From Tetradesmus obliquus (Eukaryota > Chlorophyta > Chlorophyceae > Sphaeropleales > Scenedesmaceae), in the NCBI GenBank assembly GCA_030272155.1, contig CP126196.1, forward strand, positions 1,426,001 to 1,490,000: a stretch of DNA of 64,000 bases. Direction: 5' to 3'. A program made the translations under genes and the position numbers. The notes under the pieces were generated by a model that saw nothing but the letters and a program-made list of their open reading frames with translations, ran no database searches and had not been told where the DNA came from. This document shows, in pieces, positions 43,068-54,165 of the stretch (its first letter is position 1; each line of letters opens with the position of its first letter).

Positions 43068-43914
43068 CTGTTGTTTGGTGATGTTGCATTGCCCTCTGCT
43101 GATCCATTGTCAGGCATGAGTGACCCATCAACATACCACCAGCTGCTGCCATCACCAGCTGCACGGGCCTGCAGCAGCTTGCGGTTGCCGCTGCTGCTGC
43201 TGCCACTGCTATTCGTGTTGCCTCCAGTGCCACTGCTGCTGCTGCTGGCCCCATCTGCTACCCCACTGTTAGTGTCGCTGGCAGTGCCACTGTCTGTTGT
43301 GTTGCCCCCGCTGCTGCCTTCTGTCCCTGCATTGCTGCTGCTGTTGCCACCTGTGCTGCCTCCCGCACCAACGTCTATACCACCAGTTGCACCATCACCA
43401 ATGCCAACACCAACGCCCTCGCCACTGCTGCCGCTGGCCCCTTCTCCACTGCCCCCACTGCTTGTATCACTGCCGCCACTGTTGGCATCGCCGCTGCTGC
43501 TGCTGCTGCTGCTGCCTGCGGCTGGCAAGCTGGCGATCCATGTTCCTGTGAGCGGTGGTGCCTGCCAGAATCCTGCCACCAAAGCATCAAATGGGCTGCT
43601 GGCAGCAACCAGGTTGCTGCTATCCACCAAGTACTGACGCAGCAGCTCACCCTCAATGCAGAAAGGCAGCGCATCACCTTGTCTGGCTGCCATTGGACTC
43701 ATTGGCGGCGGCAGCTGCTGCTGCTGCTGCTGCTGCGTGCTGTTTGCCTGGCCCGCAGCAGCGAGTGCTGCCAGCTCAGGCAGCAGCATGCGGGTGATGC
43801 CGAATGCGACGTGTGCAGCATACACTTTGTTGCCGGATGTTGCGGGGTGCACATCGTCCATGAGCAGCTGCTGTCGGGTGAAGCCGGTGGCAGCTTGCAG
43901 CGCTGTTGGACCCA

Positions 43915-43947
<33 letters not shown>

Positions 43948-45645
43948 GGCAGCAGCAGGTGAGCAGCAGTCGCGCTGTTGATCAGGTCTGTGAGGGTTGG
44001 ACAAGTTGGTGCTTTGCTGTGGGCTGATCAGCATGGACAGACGTCTTCTTTCACATCGTTGTATTGACAGGGTTCCTGCAAGCTAACAGGCCTTGGTGCA
44101 TCGCTCATAGTGCTGCAATGCTGCTCTCACCTGCATCATCCCACATGAGGTCGTGCAGAGTGTCCCGCACACTCATCATCGGCACTGCGTAGCGCCTGGC
44201 AATACTTGCGTGCACATCCTCTCCTGCACCACAAAGCAGCACAGAACAATAGCGGTGTGAGGCAAGGACATTGCGTGTGTGACCTGTGCTGGTTTGTCCT
44301 TGATAGAGCAGCCTCTGCAAGGACTTAAGCATCTGCTTTCAATAGTACAGGGAGTGGCAGCCGGTAACCCAGCCTCTCACCTGCATTGAAGAAAGGGTTG
44401 GGCACTATGACCTGGCTGCCAGTGCTGGGGTCGACGCCAGCAAAGTCGCTGAACCTGAATGCAGCCAGGGCCATCAGCGCTGCATTGGGGGCGCGCAGCA
44501 TCAGCCGGCGCAGCAGAAGCTCGTAGCTGTACACCTGCATGCGGCACAGGTTCTGTTTAGTTTAGGAGGTGATGTCGCTTTGTTTGTTTTGGCTGCAGTG
44601 TCATCACTACTGCGTTGCTGTGTGCCAGGCGGCTGCACCGCTGAGCAACGCACATTGGAAATCCTCCGTGTTGCACGGCTCTATGAACATGTGTGAGAAT
44701 ACGCAAAAGCACTGTATGGAGCAACTCTCCGCTGCTGTACTGCTGCTGCCGGCCGTGAATGTATACACTCTCACCAGCTGCTGCGTGATGCCGGTGCATG
44801 TGTTGTAGTTGCAGTTGTTCACGCTGTACTCCACAACCACCAGGTCAGCATCAGCAGGCGCATACTGCGCCCAGCAGGTTGCTGCTGCCACATTGTCTGT
44901 TGAGTTCCTGGCCAGGTTCAAAACATTAAAAGTAACATCTGGGAATGCGGTTTGAAGCCAAGCTGTCAGGTGCTCCACCCAGGAGCCGTCCGGTGAGCCG
45001 GAGAGGTGGCCAGCTGTCACTGATCCACCGTATGTGACCATTGTGATGTTGGACCCTGGTGTTCCAGCAGCACAGCCACCAGCGACATGAAATGAAGGGG
45101 ATTGGGAGGTTGCATACACAGCAATTGCTGTACATTTGTCTGAAAACAAACTGCTGCAGTGCATACATAAAGCGTAGCAGAAGATAATGCAAACACGAGC
45201 TGGGCGTGCTGCGCCACCATCTGCTGAAGTGTACATGCAATGCTGCATATAACAAGGCCTCACAACACAAAACAGCATGCCCTGGCAGCATGTACCAACC
45301 CCTTTTACACTACAGACAATGCTGTGCAATACAGACCATACCTGCAGTGGACAGCTTTTGTGCCAGCGTCCTCCACATCCTGCCTGCACCTGGGCTCGCC
45401 CCCTTGAACCCTCGGATCAGAAACTCCTCTGGAAGGAGCAGGCCAGCCTGCTGCATCGTTTCTAGGGCTCTAGTGGGTTCTGAAAGCATCTGCTGCAGTT
45501 TCTGCTGTTCATCAAGCTGGGGCTGTGCAAGTAGGCAGCAGCACAAGTTGCTGAACAGCAAGGCTAGCAGCAGCAGGGCCACTTGAGATCTACCGCTCCA
45601 TGGCTTCATCACCACTACCGATCTGCTTGTTTTAGTTTTCGTCAT
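41739..45645 (-). CDS. Secreted SGNH/GDSL-type hydrolase with long Ser/Gly/Pro-rich region
   Basis: Predicted extracellular esterase or acylhydrolase; substrate unknown. Exons read 45645-45342, 45055-44775, 44534-44381, 44223-44131, 43902-42266 and 41960-41739, phases 1,0,1,1,0, for 896 aa (884 from the second ATG at 45609, which starts the signal peptide MKPWSGRSQVALLLLALLF). MVTYGGSVTAG carries the block I Ser (about 113). VVVEYSVNNC fits the block III region. LLMDDVHPATSGN has the catalytic DxxH (about 293-296). Exon 5 then runs for hundreds of residues of degenerate NSTDGPPSSPAPGNSS-like repeats, resembling algal hydroxyproline-rich linkers. A C-terminal Cys-containing domain (LTCVSGCQCAPMWLVGYKQG, WFKLNGVAVVSYNDG) ends it. 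Confidence 0.88.
42690..43530 (-). repeat. Coding Ser/Gly/Pro repeat region in the SGNH hydrolase
   Basis: The sense strand carries imperfect repeats of about 45-60 bases coding NSTDGP..SSPAPGNSS units, grading into Gly/Ser/Asn-rich and poly-Ser sequence. All units stay in frame in exon 5. Confidence 0.9.
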
Positions 45646-46685
45646 GTTTCACGTTTTTGTGGCTCTTCGCGGCATCAAGAGCAGCTCAAGTTCGGTCCAT
45701 GGGGCTCCCCCGCAAACTTGGCGCCAAATTCATGGCCACCTTGCGGCACGCTTGCGGATCACTCGCAGCAGCACTGAAAAATACTTTCTACAGTATTATG
45801 TAAGCTCCTAACCAATCGGCAAGCAAGCAACAGCAATCCGTCATGTGGGGACTCAGCCAACGCAGACGACGTCGTGGATGCTGGATACTCCCATGTGCTA
45901 TACGTGACCTTCGAATATAAAAAACAGCATCCTATTAACAAAATTAATCAACTTGAACGACTGTAGGACATCTGATGCCGTTGCTGGCAGTCAGCTGAGT
46001 CGGCTCCCACTCCCGGCATGGACTGCTCGTCACACGGCGTGGCACGCTTGGCTTGTCACATTCAAAGCTGTATATAAATTTGCAGGAAAAGCTGTCTCGT
46101 GCATTCGATTGCCAACGCATTCAGCATCGATTTGCTGCTCCAGACACAGCACATTGCGTCAATGCTTGGGAAGCTGTATTGTTACCACCCTGGACCAGGC
46201 AAGGCTGCAAACAAGAAGCCTGCACTTGCATTGTTCCTGCCCAGCATGTCAAACGATACAGACTGTACAAGGCATGCACAGCAGTGCACAGAAACCAGCC
46301 GGGAGATGCAACAAAACAACTTCACGCCAAAAGTCCGCAAACAGCTGAAAGCTGCAGGACAGTCTCGACCCTGCAATTTGGGCACAAAATATGTGCAGCA
46401 CACGCTGCTGTCTATCACTCAATATAGGAGCTCTCACAGAGGCTTCAACAAAGCCCACGTACCGCAAACGCTTGCCTGCCTACCGCCACGCCACCAAAAG
46501 GCACCCGCTCACGCCCCGCTCGTGGCCCGCCAGCTGTCACCAGGAACAAACGAGCTGCAGCTGCTGCAGCTGCTGCTGCCGCTGCTGCCAGTGGAATGCC
46601 GCCGCCGCGAACAACGCACCGCAGCTGCGCTGCGACGCCAGCACTACCTCACGCCAGCCAAAACCTCACAGACGCCTTCCAAATC
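45646..46685. other. Spacer between two minus-strand genes
   Basis: Must hold the SGNH promoter and the eIF2 gamma 3' UTR. AT-rich TATA-like strings occur near 45915 (AATATAAAAAAC) and 46068-46076 (TATATAAAT, readable from either strand). No coding exon was recognised. Confidence 0.45.
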
Positions 46686-49600
46686 CTACGCGCCGCGCGG
46701 CGGCAGGTCCATCTTCAAGCCCTTCTGGATCTGCCCCCACCCGATCAGCCGCCAGTGCTTTTCTACGCGCCTCGACAGCGCCACCTTCTCTCCCTCCTTG
46801 GTGCACACCGGGGAGGTCAGCTGCAGCTTGGCCAGATCGTGCTTCACTGCCAGCACGCGCGCGCCGGTGCACATGGAGCCGATGTTGAGCATGAGCACCT
46901 CGCCCTTGCTGAGCTTGGTCACCTGCGGGCATTGAATAGAGCATACATACAGTGGATAGTGGATCATGGATGACAGGTTGATCGACTGTGGGTAGTGGAA
47001 CCGATGTTGAGCATGAGCACCGCGTCCTTGCTGAGCTTGGTCACCTGCGGGCAGCCCATAAATCATAGAGAGTGCGTAACGGAGGAAACATGAAAGATCG
47101 AGTTACTGTTCTGCGGGGGCTGCCGTTGCCCTGCCACTTCTTATTAGCCTGCATCCGACGCGCAATGCTGCACCAGTGATTAGTGCAGTATGGCAGCGCG
47201 AGCATGATGCTGGCAGCTCAAGCATGACGCTTGCGCTCCCACTCCCTTGGATAGCTTGCCTGCGCTCTGTCTCTGGTTTCGGTTGGCTGCAAAACAATTT
47301 GGAGCCATACATATGCGCTGGCTGCAACAGCTCCGCCACAGACACAAGCAGACTCCAAACACGAACATGCAGCAGCACAGGCTGTGCTGCCCCTCCCTGC
47401 CCCCTGCCACATGCCTCACCTTGCCGGCCTTCTCTCCCTCTTTGCTGCGCACGCCCAGCAGCCTGCGCAGCAGGAAGAAGTTCACCTCCAGCTCGCTGTA
47501 CACGTCTGGCAGCGCGCCCACCTCGCCCAGCACCTGCAGCGGCAGCAGCAGCGGCAGGTGGTAGTGTTAAAGTTTGGCAAGTTGTACACGTCTGGCAGCG
47601 CGCTAACCTCGTCCAGCACGTGCAGCAGCAGCAGGTAGTAGTACTACATTTTGGCAAGCCTCGCACGCAAACCACGCCGCCTCTCACTGTCATGCACCGG
47701 CAGACCCACGGCATGCCAGACGCTGCTGAAGCGGCGACAAACAATACAAGGTACAAACACACTTGCGCAACAACGTGCACCAGCACATGCGCTGTTGCAG
47801 CAGCAGCCTCTAACGCAATCAGCTCACAATATACACCCCGCTGCCGTAACGCACCTGTCCCACGAGCCTGTCTGCGCGTGTGAGCGTGGGGTCCACCGTC
47901 AGCCCCACGCCCACACCAATGAGGCCGCCCCGCACTGCCTTTCACCCACATGTGAACACCAAACCAGATGCTGCAAAGCACCTAGAATTGCTGCTACAAT
48001 ACAGAAACATGAACACACACTGCCGTCACAGCGACACACAAGGAGCGAACACCACGCCGCTGCATTAGCGCACCTGTCCCACCAGCCTGTCTGCGCGCGT
48101 GAGCGTTGGTTCACTGTCAGGCCAACACCGATGAGGACGCCTGCCTTCACCGGCATACCTGAATTATACCAGATGCTGCAGAACACCTAGAAACGCCACT
48201 ACAATGCAAGAAAGAAACAGTAACACATACACATCGTCGTCGCAGCAACAAACAAGGAGCCAACAGAAGGACGGTGCATTAGCGCACCTGTCCCACCAGC
48301 CTGTCTGCGCGTGTGAGTGTGGGGTCCACCGTCAGGCCGACACCGATCAAGCCGCCCGGCACGGCAAACTGCAGCTCGTTCTGCTCCGCGAAGAGCGACA
48401 CGATGCGCGAGTAGATGGGGATGCACTTGACGCGGCCCTCGTTGTCCTTGGTGATGATGCCCGGGCGCACCTGCGGCATGTGCAGAGATGTAAGCAGCTT
48501 GTAAGCATGCATTTCCTTGTGTACGTCTGTATGTTAGTTTGGTTGTAATACAGAGAGCAACGAACTTCACGCGGCCCTCGTTGTCCTTGGTGATGATGCC
48601 CGGGCGCACCTGCGGCATGTGCAGAGATGTAAGCAGCTTGTAAGCATGCATTTCCTTGTGTACGTCTGTATGTTAGTTTGGTTGTAAGACAGAGAGCAAC
48701 GAACTTCACGCGGCCCTCATTGTCCTTGGTGAGGATGCCAGGGTGCACCTGCGGCATGTGCACAGATTAAGGCTTGTAAGCATGCATGTTTGTGTGTACG
48801 TCTGTTTGTGTGTTGGTTTTAGTTGTAGGCGGGTGTGTATAGTTGTAGGTATGTGTTTGTGTACGTGTGTATGTGGGCTGGTTAAAAACAGAGATGGATG
48901 CACTTCACGCGGCCCTTGTTGTCCTTGGTGATGATGCCGGGGCGCACCTGCGAGGTACATGAAACAGATACCGGCGCAGTCAGTAATGCTCCATTGACGT
49001 GCAAAGTGGCGCTCGTTGTCCTTGGCAAATGATGCCGAGGCACATGAACGCACACACATGCGCGCACGCGCACGCACCATGCATGCACGCACGCGCACGC
49101 ATCCGCACATGAAGTCCCACATGTGAGCGTGCGCAATGACACGCGCACGCGCATGGACTTTTGACATCACGCACACACGCATGCACACGCCCATGCGTAA
49201 AGCAGTCCTGCACAAACACACGCACATGCACATGCACAAGCACACGCACAAACACATGCGCACGCATGAGCACATGCACGCAAACACACGCACATGCGCG
49301 AGCACATGCACGCAGACCAATGCGCACATGCGCGAGCGCATGCACGCCCAAGCACATGCACGTGCATGCATGCACGCAATCACACGCACACGCACTCACG
49401 CACCCACGCCCAAGCACACGCATGCAACCGCACGAGTAAAGCACGTGCGCACGCATGCACACACACATGCACATGCATTAGCATAACATGCACACCCGCG
49501 CGCATGCAAGCGAATGCACAAGCATACGTAAAGGCGCGCTTACGCCAACACACGCGCATGCCCACGCGCGCACACACAAGCACATGCACAGTGTGTGGGC

Positions 49601-52332
49601 ATGTGTTTACGTGCATGTGCGCGTGTGCGTGCGCGTGTGCGTGCGCGCACACACGGCGTGCACATGCGCAGGCACTTGAACACCCACGCTCACTCATTCA
49701 CAAGAAGAACACGCAACGGCACGTGCACGCAAGCACACGCACATGCGCACATGCACACACAGAGGCACGCACTGCGTGATTGCATGCACACTCCCACGCA
49801 CACGCACGCATGCACACGCGCATCTGAATCAAAACGCACTTTCATGCGCACACAAACAACGCACACATGCCCGCGCGTGCATACACGCATGCACACGCAT
49901 ACGCCGCGCGCACACGAACATGCGCACACCACCCACGCACGCGCGCACACACACGCACATGAACAAGCACCAACACGCGCAAGCAAACACACACGCATAC
50001 GCACACAAGAATGCACGCCGTCGTAGGCACGCCCAAGACTACGCGAGCACTGGCACATGAAAAGATCGCGCACACGCATGCACGCGCTCGCGCACATGCT
50101 AGCGCCATGCTCTCCCGCAAGCACGCACACAAAGGCACAGGCAACCGCGCACAGACGCGCAGATACGCACTTCCTGTGTGCGCATGCGCGCATGCACACC
50201 AGCGCACGCACCCACGCGGCCAAATGCAGACTTGCTACTGTACGCACCTCGCCTTCCTTGCTCATCACTGATGAGCACAAACACATACATGCACTGCTGG
50301 CATCCTGACATGCAGCAGTGCAGCAGTGCAGCAGCAGCAGCAGCAGCAGCGCGCGCACCTCGATCTCCTGGCCCATCTTGAGCACGCCCTGCAGGATGGA
50401 GCCGCCAGCCACGCCGCCCTTCAGCTCCTCCACCTCACTGCCAGGCTTGTTCACGTCAAACGACCTGCACACGTCAAGCAGGGATCAGGCATGCAGCACA
50501 AAAACAGCAGCAGTTGAGGCATGCAGTTGGGCAGGCCCTTCAGCTCCTCCACCTCACTGCCGGGCTTGTTCTTGTCAAACGACCTGCACACGTCAAGCAG
50601 GGATCAGGCATGCAGCACAAAAAAACAGCAGCAGTTAGGCATGCAGTTGGGACAGTTCTGCAGCTCCTCCACCTCACGGCCCGGCTTGTTCACGTCAAAC
50701 GACCTGGCCGACAGCAGCAGCATCAGTTATAATACCAGTTATAACCTACATATGCAACAGCAATCAGGCGTGCGCAGGGCCATTGCAGGACACGCCAAGC
50801 AAGCACCTCCACTTCTTTGTTGCCCACAGCAGGCCAGCGCAGGGACCAGCAGGCATGCAGTAGCTGGATGAGCACTATGGCAACATACACTGAAGCTGCC
50901 ACCAGGATGTACATGTGCTGCGCTGGAGTACAAGAAAAGTAAATTGCAGAGTGGCAGCAGCAGCAGCAGCAGCAGCAGCACGTGTATGTTTACGTGCGCC
51001 CACCTGATGACGATCATCTGCGGCGGCGACACAAAGTCGCGCACGGGCACAGGGATGCGCTTCTCGATGTACTCGCACACCACGTCCACGTTGTACTTGA
51101 GCTGCGCGGAGATGGGCACCACTGGCGCGCCGTCTGCATGGGACAGCGGCAGCACGACAGGCAGCGTAAGGCAACACCCAGCACGTCAGCAGTTGCTAAG
51201 GAAGAGTTTTCATTGTACAACAAGTAAGCAGGTTGCAGCGTGTTGCCATGCCTGGCCGCAGCACCAGCGCCTGGCCGGCAATGGTTGCTCGCTTGTGTAT
51301 GTGTTGGCAGAACATATGCATTGAAAGCACGTGCGATGTGTAAGGTATGCACCCAGTACATGCAGCTGCGCTTGCCACAATCGCTGGCAGCTGCTTGATG
51401 TGACACCTGCGATGGAGCCAGTTCTGGATGACCTCATTGTCGAACCCATCAACCCCACACCCTAAACAACATAAAAATTAGGTTGTTATGTCAGGCACAT
51501 GTCAAGTTTGGTCCCCAGCCACAGCAGCGCACCTGCGATGGTGCCCTGGATGAACTTCTGGATGGACTCGTGCTGGTTCTGTGCCACGCTCTCCGTGACC
51601 AGGTCGATCTTGTTCTGCAGGATGATGATGTCCTTCAGCCGCATGATCTCCACGGCAGCAAGGTGCTCGCTGGTCTGTGGGGAGCAACAAATTTGTGCAG
51701 CAGCAGCGGCAGCAGCAGCAGCAGGGTTGTTCTACTGTGAAGAGCGCCTTGTGAACAGCACCAGCAGTGATGATAATGCAAGGTCCACGCATAACTATCT
51801 AATTGCCGTACTGTCCTGTTGCGGCGTGAGCATGATAGCAGCACACCAGCAATGTTCACAAGAATGTTGATGTTGCCAAGAATGTTGATGACTAGATGTT
51901 GCTGCCAACCTTAGGGGGCTGAGCGCTGTGGCTGTAGCCCCTACAATGAGACAGCCCGCTGCAAGCGCTGCGCCTGCAGCGGTCCTGTGTGCTGTAGCAA
52001 GGTTTGGAACCCAGTGCCCCCACTCAACCTGGGCTTATCCTGGATGAAAGTCCCTGCTGCTGTAACTCCAAAAATGCATTTAACGTGACATGCAGACAAC
52101 CCCTCTACTGCGCTGCTGTGACAGCCCACCACATATGTGACAGTGTAGCAAGGTTCGCTACCCAAGTGCCCCCACTTGACCTGGGCTGGGCCTGGATAAG
52201 AGTCCCTGCTGCTGCGCAGAAATGATCGTGAACTTCACTGCTGTTCTACAAGTGCAGATACTGTCATTCATCAACGGCGCTGCTGTGGCTGGCCACCTAT
52301 GAAGGCTGACGTCAAGGCACACTGAGGCCAAA

Positions 52333-52364
<32 letters not shown>

Positions 52365-54165
52365 ACACCCCGAAACTGCTCGCACACATGCAGCACCCCA
52401 GCTTTCTTCACACAGCTCAGCCCCAGCTGCCGCTTCTGCAATGCTGCTTCAAAAAAGGACCCCGCACCTGCGGCTGCGGGCAGCTCTCGTTGGCAGCAAT
52501 CAGCAGCAGCGCGCCGTCCATGACTGCTGCTCCGTTAAGCATAGTGGCCATCAGAATGTCGTGGCCTGGGCAGTCCACAAACGACACGTGCCTGCAAAGG
52601 AAGCACCACGCAGCAGCGCAGGAGTAGACAGACTTGCACAGATTACACACATGCTGCTGGTGTGCAGGAGTGGCGCTGAACCTGGCAAGGCCTGCGCAGC
52701 ACGCACAGAGCACTATAGATACACCTGCGGTGCTGCCTGCTCTAAATGAAGTGCACGCAACCAGCAGACAGGCATTCGCACGCGCGCGGCTCTCAGCCCT
52801 GGCCGCTGTCATGGGCAAGTCGAGCACAGGCACTTGCAGGGCACCCTCTGCTGCAGCCACTCGCACAAAGCAAATACAAATCGGCTGCTGGGTTATTCCA
52901 TAATCCCTAATCCCTGAACCCCCGTACCCTCAACCGCAAGGCAGCCGTGCGCACCTGACAAGCTGCACCGCCACGCCGCTCTGACACCAGCCCTTGTCTG
53001 AACATTGGATTCTCCAAAGCCCAAGCCCAAGAACAATAAAACCCTCAAACCCTGCGGCTGCTGGCCTCACCTGATGAGCTGCATCGGCCCGCTGCACTGG
53101 TCACAAGGAGGTGCATCCTCCTTGCTGCTGCCAAACGCCCTGTAGCATGTTGGCCGCTCGCAGGAGGGGCACTTGTAGATCTTTGCGTTTGCGTATCCCA
53201 GCTTGATTGTGATGTTGCGCTCAAGCTCATTCTTGAAGCGCACTGTCTGCACGCCTGAGATGGCTTTGACCACGGTTGACTTTCCGTGCGCCACGTGACC
53301 GATGGTGCCTGCACGATGCAAGCGGTAAAGAACAAACCCATGCAACGAGGCAGATTATGAGGTGATCAAGCTGCAAGGGAGTAGCTTTGCAACGGACCCA
53401 GCAGCTGGCACAGCCCAGCTTGATGTGTGACACACACTGTTTGACACACACTGTTTGACAGCGGTTGTGTCCCTGCTTGCTTGCTTGCTGTGACAAGCCA
53501 CTGCTTCAGGGCGCCAGGTGCTGCAGCAGCTGCTTTGTAGGCGACGCGGCAGTTGGCTGGCGCTGCTACTGCTACTGCTGCTGCGCATATGCTTGCTGCT
53601 TTCTGCAAGCTGCAGAGCTGTGCTAGCTTGCCAAGAGCTTGCACACACGCCTACAGCAGCCGTGATGTGGCAGCTGCTGCAGCCCTGCGGCTTCCAATCT
53701 ACACCCCTGGCCCCGGATCACGAGCAGCAAGTGTTACATGCGTGCAGCTAAACGACAGTGCATGGCAGCTGCCGCACACATGCAACTGGGCTGCTAGCCT
53801 GCTGATGCAACTCAGTTGCAGTGGCAGTTGCTAGCACTGCTTAGACGGCACCTGCGCTTGCAGTTGCTGCCTTGTAGGTGGTATGTGCAGATCGTGCACT
53901 GCTTGCTTCTGACTGCCCTGCATACCTATGTTGATGGTCGCCTGCCTGCTGATGACTTCTGGGGACAGTGGGTTGAGGTTCTCTACCACTAATGTCTTCA
54001 GGTCCTGCAAGTCCAGTGCATAAATACCTTGGCTGTGAATTTCCCTCACTGCCAGAAGCCATGAGCTGTCGATCGCATGGAAACAGCTGCTTGTGCTGCT
54101 GTCTGGTGTGCTACTGCTGGTGCCGGTCTGCTTACTTGCTCGCGCAAGCCCTTCGATTTAGCCAT
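46686..54165 (-). CDS. EIF2S3: Translation initiation factor eIF2 subunit gamma
   Basis: GTP-binding subunit of eIF2, which brings initiator Met-tRNA to the 40S ribosome. Ten exons read 54165-54136, 54004-53926, 53308-53071, 52591-52468, 51674-51533, 51133-51004, 50464-50359, 48470-48288, 47533-47420 and 46922-46686; phases 0,1,2,0,1,2,0,0,0 close to 460 aa, the usual length. The first exon codes only [10 protein letters not shown], continued by DLKTLV and [16 protein letters not shown]1 is GHVAHGKST (40-48), the zinc knuckle has CPSC..C..CDQC (83-108), G3 DCPGH (122-126), G4 NKID (178-181). Domains II/III include [32 protein letters not shown] and [20 protein letters not shown], ending [10 protein letters not shown]. 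Introns 6-9 contain copies of flanking exon edges, and intron 7 a long CA/CG-rich tract. Confidence 0.97.
46985..47050 (-). repeat. Acceptor-side copy of eIF2 gamma last exon head
   Basis: CCGCAG acceptor plus about 57 bases coding [16 protein letters not shown] repeats the start of the exon at 46922 ([16 protein letters not shown]), about 126 bases upstream on the minus strand. Confidence 0.9.
47575..47640 (-). repeat. Acceptor-side copy of eIF2 gamma exon 9 head
   Basis: Sequence coding [13 protein letters not shown] repeats the start of the exon at 47533 ([13 protein letters not shown]). It is the last element before that exon on the minus strand. Confidence 0.85.
47845..48150 (-). repeat. 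Two donor-side copies of the eIF2 gamma exon 8 tail
   Basis: The tail of exon 8 ([19 protein letters not shown], then GTGCGC) recurs at about 48150-48065 and 47935-47850 with its donor. Both precede the acceptor-side copy of exon 9 on the minus strand. Confidence 0.9.
48570..48960 (-). repeat. Three acceptor-side copies of the eIF2 gamma exon 8 head
   Basis: TGCCGCAG- or CTCGCAG-type acceptors followed by [13 protein letters not shown]-like sequence start near 48610, 48749 and 48951, ahead of the full exon at 48470. The 48610 and 48749 copies share a long intron segment with TACGTCTGTATGTTAG. A weaker trace occurs near 49025. Confidence 0.92.
49030..50235. repeat. About 1.2 kb alternating purine-pyrimidine tract (CACGCA-rich)
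   Basis: This part of eIF2 gamma intron 7 is almost wholly built from CA, CG, TG and AC dinucleotides (for example CACGCACACGCATGCACACG), with one strand switch to TGTGCG-type sequence near 49590-49660. It is low complexity with no exon. The open frames in it (Cys/Val/Arg or His/Thr repeats) are composition artefacts. Confidence 0.93.
50520..50710 (-). repeat. Two acceptor-side copies of the eIF2 gamma exon 7 head
   Basis: Copies begin near 50704 and 50584 (minus strand) and code [15 protein letters not shown] and [16 protein letters not shown], ahead of the full exon at 50464. Spacing is 120 bp. The unit includes the flank coding or reading GCATGCAGTTGG. Confidence 0.93.
51990..52220. repeat. 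About 70-bp direct repeat pair in eIF2 gamma intron 4
   Basis: Segments at about 51994-52064 and 52145-52215 share GTAGCAAGGTT, CAGTGCCCCCAC-like and AGTCCCTGCTGCTG blocks at about 80% identity by eye. No exon edge is seen in them. Confidence 0.8.

Noticed and set aside
48706-50472. Long open frames rich in Cys/Val/Arg or His/Thr/Ala
   Set aside because: They are readings of the CA/CG alternating tract in an intron, lacking any domain-like sequence.
53841-54062. ATG at 54062 as the eIF2 gamma start
   Set aside because: Its frame does not match the conserved [21 protein letters not shown] stretch, and the required intron would be only about 23 bases. The ATG at 54165 ([10 protein letters not shown]) fits family sequence, phase and a GTAAGC donor.
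1-54165. The repeated exon pieces as assembly artefacts or separate duplicated genes
   Set aside because: Copies differ by substitutions and small indels to varying degrees, stop at different points, and sit only beside their parent exon; collapsed or duplicated reads would be near-identical. Not fully excluded without raw reads.
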